Source: JAAYDI01 sp052034005 (lineage in GTDB: Bacteria > Planctomycetota > Planctomycetia > Pirellulales > Pirellulaceae). From it: a DNA stretch of 22,549 bases. The stretch lies in contig JBPOJB010000028.1 in NCBI GenBank assembly GCA_052034005.1, positions 1-22,549 of the forward strand, in the 5' to 3' direction. The translations under genes were made by a program, and so were the position numbers. Below, one piece after another: positions 1-6,239 of the stretch (positions are counted from its first letter, which is position 1; the number at the start of each line of letters is the position of its first letter). The notes under the pieces were generated by a model. That model was not told the DNA's origin, ran no database searches, and worked only from the letters and a program-made list of their open reading frames with translations.

Positions 1-159
1 GTGGCAGGCAGCCCCTGGTCTCCATCCTAATTGCAAACCGCCGTCTGGCAACTGCCGCCTTGCCCTCGCGGTAATACCCAGCCACTCCGCCATTTTGGAC
101 CAGCCAAAAGCCGCCACCGACAACCAGTGAGACCCGGCGGCACGGAGAATCAGACACGG

Positions 160-615
160 AGAATCAGACACCCTGATTTGGCTACACATAAGCTGGGTCG
201 GAGGAGACGCCCACCCCACATCGGGCATGTCGACCGCACGTAGGGCGGACGTCCTCGTCCGCCCAGGTGCCTCCTGCCGCGGGAAAGCCCGTGGAGGGTG
301 GATGGTACTGTTGACAGTCGACGGGGCAGCCTGGCATTGCGTCTGCCGCAAGCGTCGCCTGTTGGAGGCGGCAAACCACGGCCCCGCGCGGGATTTCCAG
401 TTGGTGGTGCCGCAGCCTATGGCGAGGGAGTCTTGGGTCTTCGACTCCGCACCGCCCTGGGCACATGGCTCGTAGTGACCGCATTCATGCGGTCATTGGA
501 TCGTCCCACACCCCCGGACCCGATGAATCGGGTCACTACGAACCAAGCCATAGTGACCGCATTCATGCGGTCATTTGTCGCCGAGAATCCGAGAACCAGA
601 AACCCTTATTTGGCT
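160..615. repeat. dispersed ~455-bp repeat, copy 1 (left flank of two-gene cassette)
   Basis: This stretch and 2736-3190 align along their whole length with scattered substitutions and small indels and are in the same orientation. Both begin near a CCTGATTTGGCT motif and end near another version of it (CTTATTTGGCT here, CCTGATTTGGCT in copy 2), so each unit is bounded by short direct repeats. Inside are a GGGCGGAC/GTCCGCCC inverted repeat (about 243-264), a GTACTGTTGACAGTCGACGG block near 305-324, and the 70-bp inverted-end element at 471-540. Open frames across it differ between the two copies, so I treat it as non-coding. It could be a miniature non-autonomous element or a structured intergenic repeat; which one is inference. 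Confidence 0.75.
471..540. repeat. 70-bp element with inverted ends, copy 1
   Basis: The ends are a perfect 10-bp inverted repeat: CGTAGTGACC at 471-480 and GGTCACTACG at 531-540. The left half contains a near-complete palindrome, TGACCGCAT-TC-ATGCGGTCA (476-495), and the right half another, GACCCGAT-GA-ATCGGGTC (517-534). The right palindrome read on the other strand is a variant of the left one. A further single left-type palindrome lies at about 554-573. The same 70-bp arrangement recurs at 3047-3116. Confidence 0.7.
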
Positions 616-633
616 GTGAATCGGGGCGGGCGC

Positions 634-1356
634 TCAGAGTCCGATCCAGCTGATACTGCCTTTCGCTTCGATCTTCAAGAGTCTCAGCTTTCCGCCTACC
701 AACTGGTAGGTCTCGTCAACGACAGCAAGCAGCGTCACCGGCAGTCCCCCCTCTTTAGTCTCCGAGATAGGATACACCCGGGCTTTAATCGTGGTGACGC
801 CATCCACGGTTTCGACTTCGCGGACGTCAACCTGCCAGCCCAAAAATCGGAGCTCTTTCCAGGCTTTTTGGAAGCTGACGATTCGCTCGGCGGGGGCCGC
901 GGCCTGCTTGAGCAATCGCGCGGCTTCCTGCTGTTCTGGGTCCTCTGGCCTCGAGAGCTTCGTCTGCGTGCCGTAGAAGCCAAGGGGCTTCGGGAGTCGG
1001 GGGGGAAGTGGCCTGTCCATCCCTGGATAGGTTTGCGCGTACGCCGGTGGAGGCGGCCCGACAAGGCGATACGACTCGCGGAGGCTGCGCAGGGTTTCAG
1101 GCCGGTCGGGCAGCGGCAGGCGAAGCTTGGCGACCGCGACTACCAGACCGAGTTTGGGGTCCGCGAGGACCAGATCCAGGAACTCAGGTTCCACAAGGGC
1201 CCGATCGATGACTCGAGGATCTGTGAGGGCCCGGTCCAAAAAGTCCATTTCTTCTACGGGTTTCGTCGCATCAGGAGCTTCGGGCGGCTGTTGCGAAAAA
1301 GCAACGATGCTTGAAAAGCTCAGCGTCACGAACGCGATCAAAAGGACGTGTTTCAT
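634..1356 (-). CDS. exported protein of unknown function (240 aa)
   Basis: Not recognised as a known family. The chosen ATG at 1356 follows a GTGAGG Shine-Dalgarno-like stretch with about 7 bases of spacing, and gives an N-terminus MKHVLLIAFVTLSFSSIVAFS with the basic start, hydrophobic core and small residues of a signal peptide. A longer frame from 1386 would overlap the preceding gene. The mature part opens with a Pro-rich acidic stretch, then a run of LDRALTDPRVIDRALVEPEFLDLVLADPKLG-like repeats (about three imperfect copies of a D-RAL/VL-x-DP unit), a Pro-rich middle, and a C-terminal part with strands ending EAKGSISWIGL. It starts 8 bp after the stop of the upstream gene on the same strand, so the two are probably one transcription unit. 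Both lie between two copies of a dispersed repeat. Confidence 0.6.
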   Translation of the reverse strand: MKHVLLIAFVTLSFSSIVAFSQQPPEAPDATKPVEEMDFLDRALTDPRVIDRALVEPEFLDLVLADPKLGLVVAVAKLRLPLPDRPETLRSLRESYRLVGPPPPAYAQTYPGMDRPLPPRLPKPLGFYGTQTKLSRPEDPEQQEAARLLKQAAAPAERIVSFQKAWKELRFLGWQVDVREVETVDGVTTIKARVYPISETKEGGLPVTLLAVVDETYQLVGGKLRLLKIEAKGSISWIGL

Positions 1357-1364
1357 GGCGAACC

Positions 1365-2219
1365 TCACTGAAGTGTGTATTTCCAATGCGTAGCACTAAC
1401 CTTCACTCGTTGGAGTGCAAAACTGCCTAAGTCTATTGTCTTCTCCTCCTCGCACGAAGGATAGCGCCAGCGGAGCCGTAAGTGCTGTGTGTACTTGATG
1501 TATGGTGCGCCCACCGGGATCTCACTCCACCAGGGCCAGCTGCCGATGTGCCATTTTTCATCGTGGATGTAGCTCCCCAGGTGAAAGAAAGTGGGAATGG
1601 GTTCAGGGTAAGGTCCCCAATCTGGCCAGTCCGGAAGACTCTCCGTAGGTAGCGGTGGCGACAATAGCCATTGGTTGGTGATTCGCTCTTGCGCTAAACC
1701 AGCCGAAAAATCGCCGATTGGCCTCAGACCCGCATATAATCGGAACGTTATGACGATGGGACTACCAAACGGCGCTGGAGTGTTCAAGCCCCCCACGATC
1801 TCTGCCCTGTCGGCGGGTTCAACAGTAAACTCCTTGACGACCAGAGTGGGTGGTGGCGGCACTGGTTGCATCGTAAAGAAGTCGAAATAGCTCACAGTCT
1901 GGCGACGTTCGGCAATGCCAGGCCACTGTTCAACAATCCAAAATATCGACGGAGGACCATAGCCCGCACTCACCGCCCAATCAGTCGCGCAGGTACCCAT
2001 CACGACGCGGCATTGCCATTGCCACTGACTAATCATCCAACCATTGGGCAGCGGCCCTGTGCCGATGTACATAGCCGCCTCGCCCATGACGGGATTGCGC
2101 GTCTCCGTCCCCACCATGCAGACAATATCGTTGATCTGGGCTGAAGCCGGGACAACCGGCAGCTCAAACAGGGCAAGTGCCGCAAACGCCAGCAGGGTCT
2201 GCTGCGCTGGTGCCGTCAT
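1365..2219 (-). CDS. exported Trp/Pro-rich protein of unknown function (284 aa)
   Basis: Not recognised as a known family. The frame is open to 2498, but I choose the ATG at 2219 because it begins MTAPAQQTLLAFAALALFELPVVPASAQ, a good signal peptide with an A-x-A cleavage site; residues upstream look like non-coding translation. There is no strong Shine-Dalgarno before it, so the start is uncertain. The mature protein is rich in Trp and Pro, with four Cys in the N-terminal third (CMVG, CRVVMGTC) that could form disulfides outside the cytoplasm, and a C-terminal part that reads like beta strands (HLRLRWRYPSCEEEKTIDL). It is the first gene of a probable pair with the 240-residue exported protein 8 bp downstream. 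Confidence 0.55.
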   Translation of the reverse strand: MTAPAQQTLLAFAALALFELPVVPASAQINDIVCMVGTETRNPVMGEAAMYIGTGPLPNGWMISQWQWQCRVVMGTCATDWAVSAGYGPPSIFWIVEQWPGIAERRQTVSYFDFFTMQPVPPPPTLVVKEFTVEPADRAEIVGGLNTPAPFGSPIVITFRLYAGLRPIGDFSAGLAQERITNQWLLSPPLPTESLPDWPDWGPYPEPIPTFFHLGSYIHDEKWHIGSWPWWSEIPVGAPYIKYTQHLRLRWRYPSCEEEKTIDLGSFALQRVKVSATHWKYTLQ

Positions 2220-2735
2220 CTGTCTTGCAACACGAAACGATGAAGCAAAGCAGGCACGACAGACACTGATGAACCCTTGTGACTGACAGGGTGCCCACTT
2301 CGGGCGAACAGACGCACGCTCGACAACGATTTGTGCGGTGTGCGCTAGTATAGGACTACTAGTGCTACCGCTGCGTTGTTCACGACAACTGTGCGAGATT
2401 CCAGCTTTCCTGGGCGATGCGTGTGGTGTCAGGCTCGGTATCGGCGCCCGCGATTGCAGATGCGGCAGCCCCCCCTTTGCCAACTCCTGCCGAAACACGG
2501 CGATGTTGCTTCATCGTCGCCCCCCTTTCTGCAGATGTGTTGAGAATAGCCGCGCGGGGGGCGAGTGTCCGCCAGCGGCGACGTCCGCTCCGCCCCGGCG
2601 CAGCCGTACGATCCGCTCGGTGCATCGTAACAATAGTGCGTGCTTCCGGCAAGCCCAAAAAAGGGGCAGGAGTCATGGGAGTCGATGAGTCGAGGAGTCG
2701 ATACAGTCGATACTCGATACGTTGATACGTCGACA
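2220..2735. other. non-coding stretch upstream of the exported-protein pair
   Basis: No convincing gene. It holds a small inverted repeat CTAGTA-taggac-TACTAG (2345-2362), the lower strand of which contains a TATACT that could be a -10 box without a good -35, and a simple-sequence tract of AGTCGA/GTCGATAC units at about 2680-2734 that runs directly into the left edge of the dispersed repeat copy at 2736. Confidence 0.4.
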
Positions 2736-3190
2736 CGAAGAAGCGGACATCCTGATTTGGCTGAACACAACCTGGGTTGGAGGAGACACCCCAAAATCGG
2801 GCATGTCGACCGCACGTAGCGCGGATGTCCTGGTCCGCCCAGGTGCCTCTTGCCGCGGCACAGGAAGTCGAGGGTGGACGGTACTGTTGACAGTCGACGG
2901 GGCGCAGCCTGACATTGCGTCTGCCGCGAGCGTCGGCTGTTGGAGGCGGCGAACCACGGCCCCGCCCGGGATATCCAGTTGGTGGCGCTGCAGCCTATGT
3001 TGGGGAAGCCTTGGGTCTTCGACTTCGCACCGCCCTGGGCACGGCTCGTAGTGACCGCATCCATGCGGTCATTGGATCGTCCCACACCTCAGGACCCGAT
3101 GAATCGGGTCACTACGAACCAGCCTGTCCTGACCGCATTCATGCGGCCATTTGCGTCGAGAATCCGAGAATCAGACACCCTGATTTGGCT
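2736..3190. repeat. dispersed ~455-bp repeat, copy 2 (right flank of two-gene cassette)
   Basis: Second copy of the repeat at 160-615, same orientation, with the same order of blocks: CCTGATTTGGCT edge, CGGGCATGTCGACCGCACGTAG, the GTCCGCCCAGGTGCCTC block, GTACTGTTGACAGTCGACGG, the Gly/Ala-codon-like GC-rich middle, and the 70-bp inverted-end element at 3047-3116. Differences from copy 1 are substitutions and small indels that are not multiples of three, which argues against protein-coding constraint. The right edge shows TGATTTGGCTGGATTTGGCTGG, a partial duplication of the edge motif. Confidence 0.75.
3047..3116. repeat. 70-bp element with inverted ends, copy 2
   Basis: Ends CGTAGTGACC (3047-3056) and GGTCACTACG (3107-3116) are perfect inverted repeats, as in the copy at 471-540, with the same total length. 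The right inner palindrome GACCCGAT-GA-ATCGGGTC is identical to that of copy 1; the left has one change (GCATCCATGCGG). A related lone palindrome with one mismatch follows at about 3129-3148. Confidence 0.7.
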
Positions 3191-3233
3191 GGATTTGGCT
3201 GGCCGCCCACGGTGGCTTGGCTGAAGCCCAACC

Positions 3234-3614
3234 TCAACCGCCGGCGCCCGCCTCCCGCACCTGGACATAGAGTTTTCTGGGGGCGTCCGGAAAATACAGA
3301 TTCAAGGCAGGGCAGAGCCAGCCTTCCATCAGCTGTGTTTGGCCCTCGACTTCAAGCTGCGTCTGATAGACGTTCCCACCGGATTCCTCCCGCACCCAGT
3401 CGAGCGCGAAGTCTGCGCTGGGGAACGGGCCGGCTGAGAACACCATCAGGAAGCCGGCGTCGGCGTTCCGGAGTCCCTTCCAGGCGATCGCGGTGTCGAT
3501 CATCGTGTCGGCACCGGCGACAAACGGCTCCTTATCCAACCCGACCCGCTCGTCGTCGAAGACCCACATACCGTTCCAGCGGTAGGGGCGGATGATGAAG
3601 ATTGAGTTTTGCAT
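3234..3614 (-). CDS. DUF6717-like small protein (126 aa)
   Basis: The N-terminal sequence NSIFIIRPYRWNGMWVFDD followed by RVGLDKEPFVAGADTMID matches what I remember of the DUF6717 family, a small uncharacterised protein of about 100-130 residues; function unknown. The start at 3614 is preceded by AGGA about 9 bases upstream; a longer frame from 3659 adds 15 residues that do not look like part of the family. No signal peptide or membrane segment is visible, so it is probably cytoplasmic. It lies 68 bp downstream of the sulfatase stop on the same strand and could be read from the same transcript. Its stop is only 44 bp from the dispersed repeat. Confidence 0.7.
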   Translation of the reverse strand: MQNSIFIIRPYRWNGMWVFDDERVGLDKEPFVAGADTMIDTAIAWKGLRNADAGFLMVFSAGPFPSADFALDWVREESGGNVYQTQLEVEGQTQLMEGWLCPALNLYFPDAPRKLYVQVREAGAGG

Positions 3615-3682
3615 GTCGGTGTCCTGTGTTGCCGTTTGACACACTTCACCCTCAGCCATCCACGTCGGCCGGTCAGCGCCTG

Positions 3683-5311
3683 CTATTTTGAGGTGATCAG
3701 GGCGATCGCCTCGGCGACGGTTTTCGTTCCCAGGGGCTGTTTGTCGTCGAACGGGCCGTCGGCGCTGCCGGGCGGCCAGGTCGACGGGTCGGCGTAGCGA
3801 CCGTCATCCTGGTACTGCGCTTGCAGGCGGGCGATCTCATCTTTGAGTTCGGCGAACTTCCGTGCGACCTCCGGCCGGTTCGCCTCGTCGGGTGCGAAGA
3901 GCAGGTTATGCTGTTCGCACGGGTCGGCCGCAAGATCGAACATCTCGTAGGCGTTCTGTTTCCAGTAGTAGATGAGCTTGTGCGTTTCCGTCCGGACGCC
4001 CAGGTGGGCGGCGGTGTTGTGGTGTCCGGGGTCGTGGTAGTAACGGTAGTAGACCGACCTGCGCCAGTCGGCCGGCGTGTCACCCCGCAGGAGCGGCGCG
4101 AGCGAGCGCCCCTGCATCGAAGCCGGGATGGGGAGGCCGGCCAGCTCGAGGAACGTAGGAGCCAGGTCGATGTTGGCCGCGAACAGCGTGGGCGCGCTGC
4201 CGGGCTTGACGCCCGGTCCGCGCACGATCAGCGGAAAGCGCAGCCCCGGCTCGTACATGAAGCGCTTATCGTACAGCCCGAGGTCGCCCAGATACCAGCC
4301 GTTATCCGAGGAGTAGAAGACGACGGTGTTGTCCGCCAGCCCGTGCTGTTCGAGATAGTCGAGGACCCGTCCGACGCCGTCGTCCACCCCCTGCACGCAG
4401 GCCAGATAGTCCTGCATGTAGCGCTGGTACTTCCATCGCGTCAGGGCGTCGCCGGTCAGGATCGTTTCGCTTCCGTCGGGGAGCGCGAGCCGGACTTCAG
4501 TCGGCTTGACATGGGCCCATGCATTGCGGGCGGCGCCGACGAGATCTGCGGGAGGGGCCAGTTTCAGGTCCAGGCGGGTCAGGTCGTGCGCCACCGTCTG
4601 CTGGTTCGCCGGCAGGGCGGCAGGTCGCGTGGCATAGTCGTCCCAGAACGTCTCCGGCTCGGGGATCACCTTGTCCTGGAACAGCGCCTGGTTCCGCGGG
4701 TCCGGCTCCCACGAGCGGTGTGGGGCCTTGTGGTGCAGCAGGAGGAAAAACGGCCGGTCTGGCGGGCGTGTCTCGAGCCACTGGATGCCGAGTTCCGTGG
4801 TGATTTCCGTGCAGTGGCCCTGGATATTGAGCTTGTGCCCGTTGATCAGGAACACCGGGTTCCAATACTGACCCTGGCCGGGGAAGACGATCCAGCGGTC
4901 GAAGCCTGTCGGGTCGGACCCGAGGTGCCATTTGCCGACCATCCCGGTGTGGTAACCGGCGGCCTGTAGGTGCTTGGCCACGTGATCCCGCGTACCGTCG
5001 AAGCGGTTGAACACGGGAACGCCGTTCAGGTGCGAGTATTGCCCGGTCAGGAGCGTGGCTCGGCTTGGTGTACAGATCGAGTTGGTGACGAAGGCGTTGG
5101 TGAACCGGGCACCGGCCGCGGCCAGACGGTCGATGTTCGGCGTCTGGTTGACCTTCGATCCGTAGCAGGAAATCGCGTGCTGCGCGTGATCGTCGGAAAA
5201 GATGAAAAGGATGTTGGGCCGCGTCGGCGAGACATCCGCAGCGTGCAGGCGCGCCGCCCCACCGACGATCGACAGCACGGCCAGCAGAAGGAGGTTCACG
5301 CATCGTTTCAT
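3683..5311 (-). CDS. secreted type I sulfatase (arylsulfatase A family)
   Basis: Formylglycine-dependent sulfatase, expected to hydrolyse sulfate esters or N-sulfates, probably of sulfated polysaccharides, outside the cytoplasm. The signal peptide is residues 1-24 (MKRCVNLLLLAVLSIVGGAARLHA). The alkaline-phosphatase-like fold opens with PNILFIFSDDHA; Asp40 and Asp41 are expected metal ligands. The activating motif CTPSR has Cys80 as the residue to be oxidised, followed by ATLLTGQY, the usual second signature. A later SSDNGWYLGD supplies the remaining metal-binding Asp-Asn. At 542 residues it has family length and looks intact. The ATG is preceded by AGGAG at 9 bases. No anaerobic or aerobic maturase gene is in the window. 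The exact substrate subfamily cannot be assigned by eye; closest impression is the heparan/mucin-type sulfohydrolases common in planctomycetes. Confidence 0.93.
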   Translation of the reverse strand: MKRCVNLLLLAVLSIVGGAARLHAADVSPTRPNILFIFSDDHAQHAISCYGSKVNQTPNIDRLAAAGARFTNAFVTNSICTPSRATLLTGQYSHLNGVPVFNRFDGTRDHVAKHLQAAGYHTGMVGKWHLGSDPTGFDRWIVFPGQGQYWNPVFLINGHKLNIQGHCTEITTELGIQWLETRPPDRPFFLLLHHKAPHRSWEPDPRNQALFQDKVIPEPETFWDDYATRPAALPANQQTVAHDLTRLDLKLAPPADLVGAARNAWAHVKPTEVRLALPDGSETILTGDALTRWKYQRYMQDYLACVQGVDDGVGRVLDYLEQHGLADNTVVFYSSDNGWYLGDLGLYDKRFMYEPGLRFPLIVRGPGVKPGSAPTLFAANIDLAPTFLELAGLPIPASMQGRSLAPLLRGDTPADWRRSVYYRYYHDPGHHNTAAHLGVRTETHKLIYYWKQNAYEMFDLAADPCEQHNLLFAPDEANRPEVARKFAELKDEIARLQAQYQDDGRYADPSTWPPGSADGPFDDKQPLGTKTVAEAIALITSK

Positions 5312-5440
5312 GGCTGGAGACTCCTGGCAGGAACGAGCGCACCGGCGTACGACGAAGATGGACCGGTGGAACGCCTCAAGTCAAGTATCCGAGCATCATC
5401 AGCGTATCTGCTTGGGATCGGCGAGCTTAGAACCGAGGCC

Positions 5441-5468
5441 ATTATACTGGCGAGGATGCCGCATTCAA
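5441..5468 (-). promoter_or_regulatory. sigma-70-type promoter for the sulfatase gene
   Basis: On the minus strand TTGAAT (5463-5468) and a consensus TATAAT (5441-5446) are separated by 16 bases. It points toward the sulfatase ATG at 5311, giving a 5' leader of roughly 125 bases. Seen directly; activity is inferred. Confidence 0.55.
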
Positions 5469-5796
5469 CGGCGCACACAACCTGGACGGGGGAACATCGG
5501 CCCGTCTCCTCCCGGCGATGGCGCGCAGCCACCTCGACGGGGCGGAGTCGTCGGCCCCCGGAGAGGCCTCGCCGGCCGCCCCGTGTCCGCCTGAAGCCGG
5601 CGACCGTACCGGCGTCGCCGGTCCGCTTGTGCTTTGCCCCCCGGCCGCGCACACTGGACGCCGGTGCACAGGTCGGGAGTCGTTCGTCGCGTGTCGGCCG
5701 TCGTCATGAACGGACGACTTTCTGTCGTTCGCCGTCGGGCTGTTGTTTCCCGGCAGGCGGCGCACTCGCGTTTTCATGCAAGAGGAGGTCGGACCG
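5469..5796. other. intergenic stretch between divergent sulfatase and PNPOx genes
   Basis: Beyond the sulfatase promoter just below it, I see no gene here. Open frames on both strands are GC-rich shadows without ribosome-binding sites or recognisable protein. A strong AGAGGAGG ribosome-binding site for the next gene sits at 5781-5788. No clear promoter for the plus-strand gene was found. Confidence 0.35.
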
Positions 5797-6180
5797 ATGA
5801 ACAAGCTGGAAGGCATCTGCCGCGACGTTTGGGAGAAGTCGGAATGGGTGGCCATTGCGACAGCCGGCCCGGAAGGACCGCATGTGGTTGCCACGTGGGG
5901 CGACTACATGCGCGCACTGGGCCTCGATGGCGACACGCTGCTGGTACCGGTCGGCGGGATGCGTCGCACGGAAGCCAACCTTCAGCACGATCCTCGCGTC
6001 GAGCTGCTGTGCGGCACGCGCCAGGTGCCGGGCACCTACAGCTCGGGCAAAGGCTGCGCGATCGCTGGGCGTGCGGAGATGCAGACCGACGGCCCCCACT
6101 TCTCCGCGGCCAAGGAGAAATTCCCGTGGGCGCGGGCGGTCATGGTGGTGCACATCGAGCGGGTCGATGAGCAGCTTTAG
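5797..6180 (+). CDS. pyridoxamine 5'-phosphate oxidase-family protein (127 aa)
   Basis: Small split-barrel flavin-binding protein of the PNPOx-like family. The N-terminal WVAIATAGPEGPHVVATWGDYMR resembles the first strands of such proteins (a short strand, a glycine-containing turn, then a strand facing the flavin), followed by LLVPVGGMRRTEANLQHDPRVELLCG, the typical strand-helix-strand with the helix that separates new and old barrel halves. The family includes FMN- or F420-dependent oxidoreductases and haem-binding proteins; the specific reaction cannot be told. The start at 5797 is set by AGGAGG with 8 bases of spacing; upstream in-frame codons back to 5743 lack a ribosome-binding site. 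No signal peptide. It converges with the MBL-fold gene, whose stop is 60 bp away. Confidence 0.75.
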   Translation: MNKLEGICRDVWEKSEWVAIATAGPEGPHVVATWGDYMRALGLDGDTLLVPVGGMRRTEANLQHDPRVELLCGTRQVPGTYSSGKGCAIAGRAEMQTDGPHFSAAKEKFPWARAVMVVHIERVDEQL

Positions 6181-6239
6181 GGAGGGCTGGGCCCGGCGCC
6201 GCGCGCTTGCATGGCTGCTGCAGAGATGGCCGGTGCGGC

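Noticed and set aside
471..577. CRISPR array from repeated TGACCGCATTCATGCGGTCA
   Set aside because: Only two to three palindromes, variant and in opposing orientation, without regular spacers.
298..1314. Long plus-strand open frame (338 codons)
   Set aside because: Runs from the dispersed repeat into the antisense of the exported-protein gene; no ribosome-binding site and no recognisable protein. GC-rich shadow.
2347..2352. TATACT (minus strand) as the promoter of the exported-protein pair
   Set aside because: No -35 element at usable distance; noted within the non-coding entry only.
2380..2514. 44-codon minus-strand frame starting MKQHRRVSAGVGKGG
   Set aside because: A GGGGGG stretch precedes the ATG at suitable spacing, but the product has no recognisable features and lies in repeat-rich non-coding DNA; support too thin.
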